Source: an uncultured Alphaproteobacteria bacterium (GTDB taxonomy: Bacteria > Pseudomonadota > Alphaproteobacteria > Caulobacterales > Caulobacteraceae). From it: a stretch of DNA of 64,000 bases. The position numbers and the translations under genes are program-made. The DNA lies in the NCBI GenBank assembly GCA_903860975.1, contig CAIOSI010000023.1, positions 1 to 64,000 on the forward strand, in the 5' to 3' direction. A model generated the notes under the pieces. The model did no database searches and was not told the origin of the DNA. It was given only the letters and a program-made list of their open reading frames with translations. This document shows positions 9,097-18,606 of the stretch, piece after piece; position 1 is the stretch's first letter; the number at the start of each line of letters is the position of its first letter.

Positions 9097-10065
9097 TCAA
9101 GCGGACCCAATGGCAGCTGAGGTTGTGGTGGACGGGGCCAGATCAAAGGTCACTTGAGCCTGTCCGAAATCCAGTGAGATCGCGTCGAATTGGCTCAGCA
9201 GGTCCATGCCCAAAATAATGGCCGGAGTTTGCCTAAGTCCCCAAAGGTCAAAGACCGGCACGTCGGCGTAGACGAGGGGTACTATTCCCAACTGAAGTCC
9301 GCCCAGTCGCAGGAACGGCAGATAGAGCATCTCGCCTGAAAATTGCTCGCCGGCCACCGTCTCAAGCCCGACGCGCGGATGGGTGTCATCGCGCAAGGCG
9401 CGACGGTTGGCGTCTGCGACAAGGGCGCGCAAGGGCGCGTTGCACATGCTCATTTGTGACCCCGAATCGATCATCGCACGGATGCGTTTGCCGCTAGCGT
9501 CGGCGTCGAAGATGGTCAGCTGGCCCAGATTCTGACGGGCCGGCACGACCGCGACGCCGTCCCTGGAGACCTCGTGTTTTGAACGGGTGATGGCGATGCT
9601 GTCAGACCTGAAGTCCAGCTCGAGGCGCTGGCCCTTAAGCCAGTCGACGCCCAGGATGCCATCGAGTTGTGCCCCCAGGGGTAGGGCTGCGACCCGCACG
9701 GCTCTACGAGTGCGAGCGCCAACCTCTAGACGATCAATGAGTACGCCCGGGCGTTCGCGGGCGCCGACGACAGTGTGCACGATCGCCGGTCGAGTGCTGG
9801 CCAGCATTAACCGATGGGCGAGGTCATTAGAGATGCACGAGGTGTTGGCCCCTGTGTCCAACATGAATTGGAACGGACCTTGGTCGTTGATCATGACCGG
9901 TGCGACCAAATGCTCGAACTTATCTTTTCCAGTGCCGATATGGGCTGGCGTGTCGTCGATTGACGCGATTTCAGGCGGTGTCTGAGCCCGAGCGCGACCT
10001 TGGGGAAGCATCGCGCCGGCAAGAGCAAGGATGCCAACAGCGGCGTGGCGGCGATTTAGGGACAC
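9097..10065 (-). CDS. Exported retropepsin-like aspartic protease family protein
   Basis: 322 residues with two aspartyl-protease half sites: FMLDTGANTSCIS and, about 130 residues later, AMIDSGSQMSMCN. This tandem arrangement is typical of bacterial retropepsin-like or clan AA proteins. The N terminus reads NRRHAAVGILALAGAML followed by an ARA-Q cleavage site, a Tat- or Sec-type signal, so it is periplasmic. I chose the GTG at 10065 because AAGGA lies at a good distance upstream; the open frame extends to a GTG at 10104. It is convergent with the helicase gene six bases away. Substrate unknown. Confidence 0.85.
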   Translation of the reverse strand: MSLNRRHAAVGILALAGAMLPQGRARAQTPPEIASIDDTPAHIGTGKDKFEHLVAPVMINDQGPFQFMLDTGANTSCISNDLAHRLMLASTRPAIVHTVVGARERPGVLIDRLEVGARTRRAVRVAALPLGAQLDGILGVDWLKGQRLELDFRSDSIAITRSKHEVSRDGVAVVPARQNLGQLTIFDADASGKRIRAMIDSGSQMSMCNAPLRALVADANRRALRDDTHPRVGLETVAGEQFSGEMLYLPFLRLGGLQLGIVPLVYADVPVFDLWGLRQTPAIILGMDLLSQFDAISLDFGQAQVTFDLAPSTTTSAAIGSA

Positions 10066-10164
10066 GGCCTGGCGTCCTTTCTTCGAGTTCAAGAAGGTTA
10101 TCACTGGCCTGGGGCCCCGAGCCCTTCAATCTTCCGGCAACCCGCACCCGACTAGAATTTCACC

Positions 10165-10605
10165 ATGTTCAAACGCCTGATGATTCTCGCCGCCCCCCTG
10201 TTGTTCCTTGCGAGCGTTGCGCAAGCTGGGGAAGCCAAAAAGCCTAAGGAAGTCGGTCAGTACGTCGACCTTCTGCCGGTCGCCATGCCAATCGTCGTTG
10301 ATGGGCAGGTGGTCAATTATGTGTTCGTCTATGTCCGTATCAACCTGCAGAGCGGCGCGGACATCTCCAAGCTTCGCGAGAAAGAACCCTTTTTTCGCGA
10401 CATTCTCGTTCGTGACGGTCACCGCACCCCGTTTATCGTCCCGGGCGACTGGCAAAAGATAGATGAAAGCAAACTCCTGGCTGCGATGACACGCGACGCT
10501 GCGGCCATAACAGGGCCCGGCATAGTGCGCTCCGTGACCCTCACCAGTCAGACCCCCCAAAAGCGGGTCGTACCGCCGCGCCCACTAAAGCCCGATCAGC
10601 CCTAA
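10165..10605 (+). CDS. Exported hypothetical protein, weakly FliL-like
   Basis: A 146-residue protein with a clear Sec signal peptide (MFKRLMILAAPLLFLASVAQA, cleavage after AQA). The mature part has YVDLLPVAMPIV, VYVRINLQSGADI and LREKEPFFRDILVR, a pattern reminiscent of the periplasmic domain of flagellar FliL but without an obvious retained membrane anchor. A Pro-rich, basic C-terminal tail follows. It lies between the divergent protease gene and hppA with no flagellar neighbours. The function is unknown; the FliL resemblance is a weak inference. Confidence 0.75.
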   Translation: MFKRLMILAAPLLFLASVAQAGEAKKPKEVGQYVDLLPVAMPIVVDGQVVNYVFVYVRINLQSGADISKLREKEPFFRDILVRDGHRTPFIVPGDWQKIDESKLLAAMTRDAAAITGPGIVRSVTLTSQTPQKRVVPPRPLKPDQP

Positions 10606-10782
10606 GCGTCCTGCGTCGAGGTTGCGCCCATCCACCATCTTTGGCACTTTCGAGCGCTTATTCGGAGCACGTGTTAGAGAGCGTGCTCCATTCTGGGGAA
10701 ACAGGGGTTGGGATTACTGAGGCCGTAGCCTTCGGGGCGGCCTTCGGTCCTCGCCGTGCGATCGCAAAGGGGTGCGCAAGAT

Positions 10783-12915
10783 ATGAGTTCGATTTTAATG
10801 CTGGTGATCGGAGCCGGCCTATTGGCCGTGCTTTACGGTGCCGTGCAGACCGCGTCATTGCTCCGGGCCTCGCCCGGGAACGCGCGAATGCAGGAGATCG
10901 CCGCCGCCATCCAAGAGGGTGCGCAGGCCTATCTGAACAAGCAATACACCGCGATCGGCGTCGTCGGCGTGATTATCCTGATCGGCGTTTTCTTCCTCAT
11001 TGGTCCGCTGGCCGCAGGCGGCTTCGCGATCGGCGCGATCCTGTCTGGCGCTGCGGGCTTCATGGGCATGCTGATTTCGGTTCGCGCCAACGTACGAACC
11101 GCGCAGGCCTCCTCAGAGGGCCTCGCCAAGGGCCTGTCTCTGGCGTTCCGTTCCGGAGCCATCACCGGCATGCTTGTGGCGGGTTTCGCCCTGATCGGCG
11201 TCGCCGGATATTACTTTGTCCTCACCGGGCCTCTTGGCCATGAGAACACCAGCCGCGAAGTGATCGACTCAATGGTCGCGCTGGGGTTCGGCGCTTCGCT
11301 GATTTCAATCTTCGCTCGTCTCGGTGGCGGCATCTTCACCAAAGGCGCCGACGTCGGCGGTGACATGGTGGGTAAGGTTGAGGCTGGGATCCCGGAAGAT
11401 GACCCTCGCAATGCAGCCACCATCGCCGACAACGTCGGCGACAACGTTGGCGACTGTGCCGGTATGGCGGCTGACCTGTTTGAGACCTATGCGGTGACCA
11501 CGGTGGCCACGATGGTGCTGGCCGCGATCTTCTTCGCCAGCGCCGGTACGGAAGTTGTCACCAACATGATGCTGCTGCCGCTGGCCATCTGCGGCGTTTG
11601 TATCATCACCTCGATCATCGGCACCTTTGCCGTTCGTCTGGGCAAAAATAACAACATCATGGGCGCGCTTTACCAGGGCCTGATTGTCACGGGTCTTCTG
11701 TCGGTGGGCGCAATCTTTTGGGTTGTGAAGACGCTGGTCACGGGCCCATTGACCGTGGGCGACAAGTCCTTTGATGCGATGAGCTTATTCTGGTGCGGCA
11801 TCACAGGCTTGGCCGTAACCGCAGCCATTGTGGTGATTACTGAATATTATACCGGTACGGGCTTTCGCCCGGTGAAATCGGTGGCGAAGGCCTCAGTTTC
11901 GGGCCACGGCACCAATGTCATCCAGGGCTTGGCCATGTCGCTGGAATCGACCGCGCTTCCGGCGCTGACAATCATCATAGGCATCATTGTCACCTATAAT
12001 CTGGCGGGCCTCTTTGGGATCGCCATCGCCACGACCTCGATGCTGTCGCTGGCCGGCTTCATCGTTGCGCTAGACGCCTTTGGTCCGGTCACCGACAACG
12101 CCGGCGGCATCGCTGAAATGGCCGGTCTGCCTCCGGAGGTTCGTGTGACAACCGACGCCCTCGATGCTGTCGGCAATACCACTAAAGCCGTCACGAAAGG
12201 CTATGCCATCGGTTCGGCTGGTCTCGGTGCGTTGGTGCTTTTCGCCTGCTATACCCAGGACCTGAAGTTCTTCGCCGCGAACGCCACGCCGGGTTCTTTC
12301 TTCGACAATCTGGGTCCGGTCGCCTTTGACCTGTCTAACCCTTATGTCGTCGTTGGCCTGCTGTTCGGCGGCCTGCTTCCGTTCTTGTTCGGCGGTTTGT
12401 CGATGACAGCCGTCGGTCGCGCTGCAGAAGCAGTCGTTGAGGAAGTTCGTCGTCAGTTCCGTGAGAACCCTGGAATTATGACCGGGGAGGTGAAGCCGGA
12501 ATACGGCCGCGCCGTGTCCATCCTGACGTCAGCAGCGATCAGAGAAATGATTGTCCCTTCACTGCTGCCGGTCGTCAGTCCCGTCCTGCTGTTCTTCGTC
12601 ATCAAGGCGATAGCCGGGAAGGTCGACGCTTTCGCTTCACTTGGTGCGATGCTGATGGGTGTGATTGTCACGGGCCTCTTTGTCGCGATCTCGATGACAT
12701 CGGGCGGCGGCGCGTGGGACAATGCCAAGAAGCTGATTGAAGAAGGTCACTATGGTGGCAAAGGCTCGGAGGCTCACAAGGCCGCCGTAACCGGTGACAC
12801 TGTCGGCGACCCCTACAAGGACACCGCAGGTCCGGCCGTGAATCCGATGATCAAGATCACGAACATCGTAGCGCTTCTGCTCTTGGCGGTTCTGGCCCAC
12901 GGCGTGGTCCACTAA
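10783..12915 (+). CDS. hppA: Proton-pumping membrane pyrophosphatase, potassium-independent type
   Basis: A 710-residue polytopic membrane protein that couples pyrophosphate hydrolysis to H+ export, with about 16 hydrophobic segments. The substrate site motif is complete: [25 protein letters not shown] and [13 protein letters not shown] are present as consecutive conserved blocks. The K+-dependence position reads [10 protein letters not shown] with Lys468 and Thr471; established work associates Lys here with K+-independent H+-PPases, while Ala marks K+-dependent ones. The ATG at 10783 fits the family start [10 protein letters not shown]. It ends at a strong hairpin shared with bamE. Confidence 0.95.
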   Translation: MSSILMLVIGAGLLAVLYGAVQTASLLRASPGNARMQEIAAAIQEGAQAYLNKQYTAIGVVGVIILIGVFFLIGPLAAGGFAIGAILSGAAGFMGMLISVRANVRTAQASSEGLAKGLSLAFRSGAITGMLVAGFALIGVAGYYFVLTGPLGHENTSREVIDSMVALGFGASLISIFARLGGGIFTKGADVGGDMVGKVEAGIPEDDPRNAATIADNVGDNVGDCAGMAADLFETYAVTTVATMVLAAIFFASAGTEVVTNMMLLPLAICGVCIITSIIGTFAVRLGKNNNIMGALYQGLIVTGLLSVGAIFWVVKTLVTGPLTVGDKSFDAMSLFWCGITGLAVTAAIVVITEYYTGTGFRPVKSVAKASVSGHGTNVIQGLAMSLESTALPALTIIIGIIVTYNLAGLFGIAIATTSMLSLAGFIVALDAFGPVTDNAGGIAEMAGLPPEVRVTTDALDAVGNTTKAVTKGYAIGSAGLGALVLFACYTQDLKFFAANATPGSFFDNLGPVAFDLSNPYVVVGLLFGGLLPFLFGGLSMTAVGRAAEAVVEEVRRQFRENPGIMTGEVKPEYGRAVSILTSAAIREMIVPSLLPVVSPVLLFFVIKAIAGKVDAFASLGAMLMGVIVTGLFVAISMTSGGGAWDNAKKLIEEGHYGGKGSEAHKAAVTGDTVGDPYKDTAGPAVNPMIKITNIVALLLLAVLAHGVVH

Positions 12916-12938
12916 TCGCGACCATAGGCTGAAAAAGC

Positions 12939-12970
12939 AGACGCCCCGGAGAGCAATCTCCGGGGCGTCT
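12939..12970. terminator. Bidirectional intrinsic terminator between hppA and bamE
   Basis: A perfect 14-bp stem (AGACGCCCCGGAGA) closed by a GCAA tetraloop lies between the convergent genes. On the minus strand it is followed by CTTTTTC, a good T tract; on the plus strand by TTTGATT, a weaker one. It should stop transcripts from both sides, hppA and bamE. Confidence 0.9.
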
Positions 12971-13018
12971 TTGATTCTGCCGATAGATCGACAGGTCACT
13001 AGGCAGGCCGCGTCGTCG

Positions 13019-13525
13019 TCAGTTGCGGCGGTCGCCGGGCCTGTTGCCCGGGACGCTGTCGTCCTGGTTGGGTAACGGCGTACCTCGGCCAACGTTGCCG
13101 AGAATCTGTTCGAGAACGGTTAGCTCGCGGCCGCGCGTCGGCGTTTCGCGGCCATTGAAAGCCACCACCTTGCCGTCCTTGAGCGTGAGGCTGTTGACGC
13201 TCTCGACCAACTCGGAGTCTTTGTTGAAGGTAATCACGGTCACGTTGCGCGAAACCACTTCTGGCCGCTTGAACGCCACGCGGGACTTCAGCTGGTTCAT
13301 ATAGAACCACGTGTTGCCATCAAAGGTGCCGGTGGCTGAGGGCGATCCCAGTCGGCTTCGAACGGTCGACTTGGTGTCGGTGCCGATTTTCACATCCTTT
13401 GGGTCCGATTCGATGGCCTGGAAGCCGGAATAGCTGGTGATCGGCGCGCAGGCCGAAAGACTGGCCGCGGCGGCCGGAATTAACAGGCCGGACACGAGGG
13501 CGATGAAGGCGGTTCTAGACGTCAT
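13019..13525 (-). CDS. bamE: Outer membrane assembly lipoprotein BamE (SmpA/OmlA)
   Basis: A 168-residue lipoprotein of the beta-barrel assembly complex. The signal peptide ends in a lipobox (LSAC), giving an N-terminal lipidated Cys. The SmpA/OmlA domain is recognisable from VKIGTDTKSTVRSRLGSPS, GNTWFYMNQ and VVSRNVTVITFNKDSELV. A Pro/Asn/Arg-rich tail follows the domain, as in alphaproteobacterial homologs. It diverges from the cytochrome bc1 chaperone gene, the usual context in this group. Confidence 0.93.
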   Translation of the reverse strand: MTSRTAFIALVSGLLIPAAAASLSACAPITSYSGFQAIESDPKDVKIGTDTKSTVRSRLGSPSATGTFDGNTWFYMNQLKSRVAFKRPEVVSRNVTVITFNKDSELVESVNSLTLKDGKVVAFNGRETPTRGRELTVLEQILGNVGRGTPLPNQDDSVPGNRPGDRRN

Positions 13526-13642
13526 CGGAAGCTTGGAGCCTACTCTTTGCGCCGGAAGGCGTGCCTGGGCCTTTGACCTATCGTCGCTCGCCCCTTAGTT
13601 CAATGCGGCTTTATGGAACGGATCAGGCGAAATCGAGGCGCT

Positions 13643-14173
13643 ATGCTATTGGACCGGCTGTTTCGACCCCGTCCGGCGCTCGCTGCCGGCCAAGGACTCT
13701 ACGGCCTGGCTGTGGAGCAATCGCGGAAGCCTGAGCTCTATATCGCTCTGGGCGCGCCCGACACAGTCGAAGGCCGCTTCGAAATCTACAGCCTCCACGT
13801 TGTCCTGTTATTGGATCGACTGCGCGGTCACAGCGAATTGGCAACAGACGTTTCCCAGGTGATTTTCGATACCTATGCGAAAGGCCTCGATAACGCCCTT
13901 CGAGAGATGGGCGTGGGAGACCTTTCCGTCGGCCGCAAGATGCGAAAGCTGGGTGAGGCGTTTTACGGACGGTGTAAATCCTACGAGAAGGCCTTCGCAG
14001 CCCTCCCGGAGGAGGCGCCGCTGCGGGCGCTCCTTGAACGCACCGTTTATGCTGAAGCCGACACCGCACCCGTTGTCCTGCTAATCAGCTACCTGCTTGG
14101 CCAACGCGCCGCCCTCGCAGGTCAACCCATCGAGCGATTGCTCGCCGGAACGGTCGAGTGGGCACCTCGATGA
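13643..14173 (+). CDS. Ubiquinol-cytochrome c chaperone (CBP3-like)
   Basis: A 176-residue helical protein of the CBP3/UQCC1 family that assists assembly of cytochrome b of the bc1 complex. Signature segments: GLYGLAVEQSRKPELYIALGAPDTVEGRFEIYSLHVVLLLDRLR (conserved core, here shown only by its ends GLYGLAVEQ and HVVLLLDRLR), VIFDTYAKGLDNALREMGVGDL, and KLGEAFYGR. I chose the ATG at 13643 (MLLDRLF), as homologs start this way; an ATG at 13613 is possible. It overlaps the next gene by four bases. Confidence 0.9.
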   Translation: MLLDRLFRPRPALAAGQGLYGLAVEQSRKPELYIALGAPDTVEGRFEIYSLHVVLLLDRLRGHSELATDVSQVIFDTYAKGLDNALREMGVGDLSVGRKMRKLGEAFYGRCKSYEKAFAALPEEAPLRALLERTVYAEADTAPVVLLISYLLGQRAALAGQPIERLLAGTVEWAPR

Positions 14174-14691
14174 GCCACGACTGGATATTGCCGGTCAAGC
14201 TGCACGAGCTTGGCCGCGGAACGCTGCACATTCAGCTAGACCCTGACGCGTCGGCTCGGTTGAAAATCGCTAAAGAGCTTGGCTTGGTGTCTCTGCCGGC
14301 GCTGAGCGCAACGCTGATTTTGAAATCTTGGATGGATGGGGTGGAGATCACCGGTCGCTTTGACGCTGTCGTCGAGCAGATCTGCGCTGTCTCCCTGGAT
14401 CGTTTTGAACAATCACTGAGCGGCGAAATCGAGGTTCGCGCCGTGCCGGCCGGCAGCCCTCAGGCCCCTGAGCCAAACGGTGGCGAGGTGGACTATGATC
14501 CCATGGCCCCAGATCCGCCTGATGTCCTGGAAGACGAGACCATCGATTTAGCCGGTTATGTCATTGAGCACTTGGCGCTTGAGATAGACCCCTTCGCCCG
14601 TAAGCCCGGTGTCGAGTTCGAGTACGCCCCACCGGAGGGACCCGATTCTCCCTTCGCGATACTCAAGACGTTTAAGGCGGGCGAGGCCTGA
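14170..14691 (+). CDS. DUF177 / YceD-family protein
   Basis: 173 residues. YceD proteins are linked to 23S rRNA maturation and usually lie upstream of rpmF and plsX. Visible family features are the N-terminal strand pattern (HDWILPVKLHEL), a central GRFDAVVEQICAVSLDRF segment, and a C-terminal acidic region ending in EDETIDLAGYVIEHLALEIDPF. The ATG at 14170 overlaps the upstream stop (ATGA). Here no rpmF follows: plsX comes next after 89 bases, as is typical in alphaproteobacteria. Confidence 0.9.
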   Translation: MSHDWILPVKLHELGRGTLHIQLDPDASARLKIAKELGLVSLPALSATLILKSWMDGVEITGRFDAVVEQICAVSLDRFEQSLSGEIEVRAVPAGSPQAPEPNGGEVDYDPMAPDPPDVLEDETIDLAGYVIEHLALEIDPFARKPGVEFEYAPPEGPDSPFAILKTFKAGEA

Positions 14692-14780
14692 TCGGGCAAG
14701 GTGGTGTTTGCATTGCCGGGCCTGGGCGCTATCGTCGGGTCCGAATCCGGCGGGACCCGTCGAAGGACCAAAGCGCCGTC

Positions 14781-15869
14781 TTGACCCAACCATTGGTGAT
14801 TTCGATCGACGCCATGGGCGGAGACCATGGACCGTCCGTGGTCGTCCCGGCCGTCGTGCGCGCGATACAGGCGCTACCGCAGAACGTCTGCTTTTTGCTG
14901 CATGGCGAGGAGTCCTTGATTAGGGCCGGCTTCGCCAAGCACGCCGAGGCCCTCGCGCGCGTTGAGATCCGCCCGGCAGAGCGCGTGATCGCCATGGACG
15001 AGAAGCCGGCTCAGGCGCTGCGCCGGGGCAAGGGCACGTCAATGTGGAACGCTGTCGAGGCGATTCGCGATGGGACGGCTGCGGCGGCGGTGTCGGCTGG
15101 CAACACAGGCGCCTTGATGGCGATCTCCAAGCTCCTCTTGCGGATGAACGCGGACCTGGAACGTCCGGCGCTGGTGACCAGTATTCCGACCCCGCGCGGC
15201 GTGACCACCTTCCTAGACGTCGGCGCCAATATCGATTGCGACGCTGAGCGGCTGGTGGAATTCGCCATTATGGGCGAGGCCTTTCATCGGGCCGCTCACG
15301 GTGTCCCAAAGCCCACTGTAGGCCTTTTGAATGTCGGCTCAGAGGAAATGAAGGGTCACGAGGAGGTTCGCGAAGCCAACCGCATACTGCGCGAAGGCAA
15401 AATCGACCTCGATTACCGCGGCTTCGTGGAAGGTGACGATATCACCCGTGGTGTCGTCGATGTGATCGTCACAGATGGCTTCACTGGAAATGTTGCTTTG
15501 AAGGCGATGGAGGGCGCAGCGCGGTTCATTAATGCGGAGCTTCGCAGCACCTTGACCTCCGGCTTACTGCCAACAATTGGCGCGGTTTTGGCGCGCTCGG
15601 CTCTACTTAAATTTCGGGAAAGGATGAACCCAACCCCGGCTGCCCCGTTGTTGGGCCTCAATGGCATCGTGCTGAAATGTCACGGCGGCGCCAGCGACCG
15701 GGATTTCGCGATGGCGATTCGCTTGGCGGTCGATTTGGCGCGCAGCGACTTCTCCGGTGAGATCGAACGGAATATGAGACGTCTTCCCGATGCGCTGGCT
15801 GAGCCTGCGCCGGCACCGGTTGAGGCAATCGCGACGAACGGTGCCCCCCCTCTAGGAGCCACGGAGTGA
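14781..15869 (+). CDS. plsX: Phosphate acyltransferase PlsX
   Basis: Converts acyl-ACP to acyl-phosphate, the donor for glycerol-3-phosphate acylation in phospholipid synthesis; peripheral to the membrane. 362 residues with the landmark ISIDAMGGDHGP at the N terminus, SAGNTGALMA, GVTTFLDVGANIDC, VGLLNVGSEEMKG and DGFTGNVALKAMEG. The start is a TTG at 14781; nothing better lies between the upstream stop and the conserved core. The Pro/Ala-rich C-terminal tail is non-conserved. fabH overlaps by four bases. Confidence 0.96.
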   Translation: MTQPLVISIDAMGGDHGPSVVVPAVVRAIQALPQNVCFLLHGEESLIRAGFAKHAEALARVEIRPAERVIAMDEKPAQALRRGKGTSMWNAVEAIRDGTAAAAVSAGNTGALMAISKLLLRMNADLERPALVTSIPTPRGVTTFLDVGANIDCDAERLVEFAIMGEAFHRAAHGVPKPTVGLLNVGSEEMKGHEEVREANRILREGKIDLDYRGFVEGDDITRGVVDVIVTDGFTGNVALKAMEGAARFINAELRSTLTSGLLPTIGAVLARSALLKFRERMNPTPAAPLLGLNGIVLKCHGGASDRDFAMAIRLAVDLARSDFSGEIERNMRRLPDALAEPAPAPVEAIATNGAPPLGATE

Positions 15870-16846
15870 CGAGCGTGCTGCGCAGTGTGGTGACCGGTGT
15901 CGGCGGCTACCTGCCGGAACGTGTGGTTACCAACGACGACCTCGCTAAATTTGTGGATACGTCGGACGCTTGGATCGTTGAGCGCACGGGCATTCGTCAG
16001 CGCCATCAGGTTCGCGACGATCAGCCGGTTTCTGACCTGGCCGTGGCTGCTGCCCGACGGGCCTTGGAGGCCGCGGGACGGGCACCCGAAGACGTCGACT
16101 TGATCATTGTGGCCACGACAACCCCAGACCTGACGTTCCCGGCCGTCGCCACGATCGTCCAGCGAAAGTTGGGTTGCCCCATCGGCATCGCGTTCGATGT
16201 GCAGGCTGTCTGTTCTGGCTTCGTGTACGCCCTCTCGATCGCCGATGGTTTCACGGCCCGCGGCCGATCCAAATGCGCACTGGTGATTGGCGCCGAGACC
16301 ATGACCCGGTTGATGGATTGGACCGACCGAGGGACCTGCGTTCTGTTTGGCGATGGCGCAGGCGCAGTTGTCCTTGAGCCGCAGGAGGGCGAGGGCACCA
16401 CCGCAGATCGCGGCCTACTGGGATTTGCGCTTCGCGCCGATGGCACCAAGCAAGAACTGCTGTTTGTCGATGGTGGTCCTTCGACCACCGGACAGGTGGG
16501 CAAACTGCGGATGCAAGGCAATCAGGTCTTCCGGCACGCTGTCGTCAACATCTCCGAAGCTGTAACCGCTGCCGCGGCCGATGCGGGCATCGAGGTGGCC
16601 AGCGTCGACTGGTTCGTGCCGCATCAGGCGAATCTACGGATTCTGCAGGGCGTGGCGCGTCGCCTTGGCATCGACGAGACTAAAGTGATCACGACCCTTG
16701 AGCGACACGCCAACACCTCGGCTGCCTCTATTCCGCTCGCGCTTGAGCAAGGGGTTCGCGATGGGCGTATCAAGCCTGGGCAGATGCTGCTGCTGGAAGC
16801 GATGGGCGGCGGCTTGACCTGGGGTGCCTGCGTTCTTCGGCTGTAG
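15866..16846 (+). CDS. fabH: 3-oxoacyl-ACP synthase III
   Basis: Initiates type II fatty acid synthesis by condensing acetyl-CoA with malonyl-ACP. 326 residues. The Cys-His-Asn triad is visible: Cys in FDVQAVCSGF, His in VPHQANLRI, Asn in RHANTSAASIPLAL. WIVERTGIRQRH near the N terminus and GDGAGAVVLE are also typical. The start is GTG at 15866, overlapping plsX (GTGA), so the two are translated as a unit. Confidence 0.97.
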   Translation: MTSVLRSVVTGVGGYLPERVVTNDDLAKFVDTSDAWIVERTGIRQRHQVRDDQPVSDLAVAAARRALEAAGRAPEDVDLIIVATTTPDLTFPAVATIVQRKLGCPIGIAFDVQAVCSGFVYALSIADGFTARGRSKCALVIGAETMTRLMDWTDRGTCVLFGDGAGAVVLEPQEGEGTTADRGLLGFALRADGTKQELLFVDGGPSTTGQVGKLRMQGNQVFRHAVVNISEAVTAAAADAGIEVASVDWFVPHQANLRILQGVARRLGIDETKVITTLERHANTSAASIPLALEQGVRDGRIKPGQMLLLEAMGGGLTWGACVLRL

Positions 16847-16939
16847 GCCTCATCTTAATCAGCAGTCTCGCTAGAAGTCTTTGACCTATTGGGACAATCA
16901 AGGCACGGTTGGCCCTGCGTACAGGGGAAAAGAGCGAGC

Positions 16940-17242
16940 ATGAAGGGCGGAACATTAACGCGGGCTGATCTTTGCGAGGCGGTCCACGAGGAAGTGGGCC
17001 TCACGCGCCAGGATTGTGGCGAATTGGTCGAGCGCGTCCTGGAACTGATGTCCGTCGCCCTAGAGCAGGGTGAGCAGGTTAAACTTTCCGGCTTTGGAGT
17101 CTTTCAGGTTCGCGCCAAACGCGCGCGAATGGGACGCAATCCCAAAACAGGTGAGCCGGCCGCCATCGAGCCTCGTCGCGTGATTGGCTTCCGCGCTTCG
17201 CAAGTTATGAAGGCGCGCGTCGATCGGGCGTTGGCACGGTGA
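16940..17242 (+). CDS. ihfA: Integration host factor subunit alpha
   Basis: DNA-bending nucleoid protein, 100 residues. The HU/IHF fold is clear: LTRADLCEAVHEEVGL, the beta-arm entry VKLSGFGVFQVRAK, and the arm tip GRNPKTGEPAAIEPRRVIGFRAS with the intercalating Pro of NPKTG. ATG 16940 is preceded by GGGGAAAAGAG. The fabH-ihfA-merR order is a standard alphaproteobacterial cluster. Partner IhfB is not in this window. Confidence 0.95.
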   Translation: MKGGTLTRADLCEAVHEEVGLTRQDCGELVERVLELMSVALEQGEQVKLSGFGVFQVRAKRARMGRNPKTGEPAAIEPRRVIGFRASQVMKARVDRALAR

Positions 17243-17256
17243 GGACCGCTTAGGCC

Positions 17257-17655
17257 GTGGCCAAGGGCCCCGAAGCCTTTCGGACGATCTCCGAAGCGGC
17301 AGATGAGCTCGATGTGCCGCAGCATGTCCTGCGGTTCTGGGAAACCAAATTCGCTTTCATCAGGCCAATGAAGCGGGCCGGTGGTCGCCGTTTCTACAGG
17401 CCCTCAGATATCTCTGTGCTCCGAGGCGTCCGTCGGCTGCTGCACGACGAGGGCTATACGATCAAGGGGGTCCAGCGGTTACATCGCGAGGAGGGCCTGC
17501 GCAGGCTGGTGAATGCCGCGGGCGACGAGCGCGCGCTGCAGTCCAATGAGGGCCAGGCGAAAGGCCTCATGGGGGGGGGCCATGAGGGCCTCTATGAGGC
17601 TCTTTTCGCTCTTGAGACCGCAAAACAGCGGCTCGACGCCTTGTTGAACTCCTAA
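17257..17655 (+). CDS. MerR-family transcriptional regulator
   Basis: 132 residues with an N-terminal MerR helix-turn-helix ([22 protein letters not shown]), the wing residues [11 protein letters not shown], and a second helix pair [19 protein letters not shown]. The C-terminal part is helical ([18 protein letters not shown]), lacking metal-binding cysteines. The start is GTG at 17257. This gene always trails ihfA in related genomes, but its ligand and targets are not known. Confidence 0.93.
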   Translation: MAKGPEAFRTISEAADELDVPQHVLRFWETKFAFIRPMKRAGGRRFYRPSDISVLRGVRRLLHDEGYTIKGVQRLHREEGLRRLVNAAGDERALQSNEGQAKGLMGGGHEGLYEALFALETAKQRLDALLNS

Positions 17656-18041
17656 GAAAGAACGCTCGCCGGCCAAGCGATGGACGAGAAGGATCTAAAG
17701 CCGCGAAGGGCTGACGATCTGGCTAGAGCGCAAGCCACGCCTGCGACGGGTATGAAGCATCGCGGCGGTATCACTTCTTACGTTTCGCAGCCTGATCACG
17801 CTCCCTAAGCTTGCGTCGTTCAATCTTACGATTTGAGCCAGAGGCCGCTGGCCGTGATCAAGCCCCTGCCGCGATCCTGTAGCCCGACCTCTGGGCGGCG
17901 GCTGTTCGGCGAGCGTCAAGGTTCCAGGCGACAATCTGGCCGGTGCCTGTCCAAGCGCACCCCGACAGAGGTTAGGATTTCCTGCGGAACCGATAAGGCT
18001 GCGGGCCGTTGCCTCCGCGAGTAGGCGCAGAAGAGTTCAAT
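17656..18041. other. Intergenic stretch with no supported gene
   Basis: Between merR and a small ORF. The plus strand has a 42-codon frame from an ATG at 17680 to 17808 (MDEKDLKPRRADDL...) without recognisable features. The minus strand ends a basic peptide (GSNRKIERRKLRERDQ...) at about 17777 that has no start in frame. Neither is convincing; this may be decayed coding sequence. Confidence 0.4.
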
Positions 18042-18206
18042 ATGGACAATCCGAGAGCCGAGTTCCTCCACCGCTGCAACGTTGAGAACTACACGCGGCA
18101 GCTGCGCTATTCGCGGACTGTCACGCATCGGGTGATGCTGATGGCGCTATTGGCTGAGGAAACCGCCTCGGCCAAAGCAAATGGCTGGTCGCCGCTGATC
18201 ACCTAA
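18042..18206 (+). CDS. Small hypothetical protein (54 aa)
   Basis: The ATG at 18042 opens a 54-codon frame: NPRAEFLHRCNVENYTRQL, then a helix ending LMALLAEETASAKANG. The pattern (an aromatic N-x-x-x-Y helix followed by LLAEE) resembles abundant unnamed small helical proteins of alphaproteobacteria that contain an 'ENYRRLL...LLAEEE' core. A GAAGAG sequence lies upstream. No function is known. It could be spurious given its size. Confidence 0.55.
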   Translation: MDNPRAEFLHRCNVENYTRQLRYSRTVTHRVMLMALLAEETASAKANGWSPLIT

Positions 18207-18606
18207 TGACAGCCGTCTTTTTAGAGACCGTGACGCAAGCTGGATTGACGCGGGCGCTACGAGTTCGGGCGTCGGGCCGGAGAATGGCGAAAAGAGCCCG
18301 GTCGTCCCTTCGTTCGACTTGTCCAAATCCCAGCGAATCCTCGGAGCGCGATCCGTTAGACCTCGCATGGATACGAAGCCGCCCTGTAGACCCGGCCTCG
18401 AACCCTGCGAGCTCAAGCCGATAAGAAACCAAGCTACCTGCCCTAGGAAGGGAATGGCCTTTACCGCCTCAGCCCAATTCATTCTCCAAACCCCCATCGG
18501 CTATCTGACGCTCGCCAAGGCGCGATGATATTCAGTGGTCGATTGGCCCTAATGATCATCACCCTTTGGTGCGCAAGGGCCACGGCACAGCGGGGAGAAG
18601 ACGGGC
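18207..18606. other. Intergenic stretch with no supported gene
   Basis: 400 bases between the small ORF and the MetX-like gene. Open frames on both strands lack family-like sequence. GGGGAGAAG just upstream of 18607 provides a ribosome binding site for the next gene. No SAM-II riboswitch core was recognised despite the MetX-like product downstream. Confidence 0.4.

Noticed and set aside
17680..17808. 42-codon ORF after merR and a basic minus-strand peptide end
   Set aside because: Too short and without homologous pattern; the minus-strand reading has no start codon.
18530..18606. SAM-II riboswitch upstream of the MetX-like gene
   Set aside because: The conserved SAM-II core sequence could not be found.
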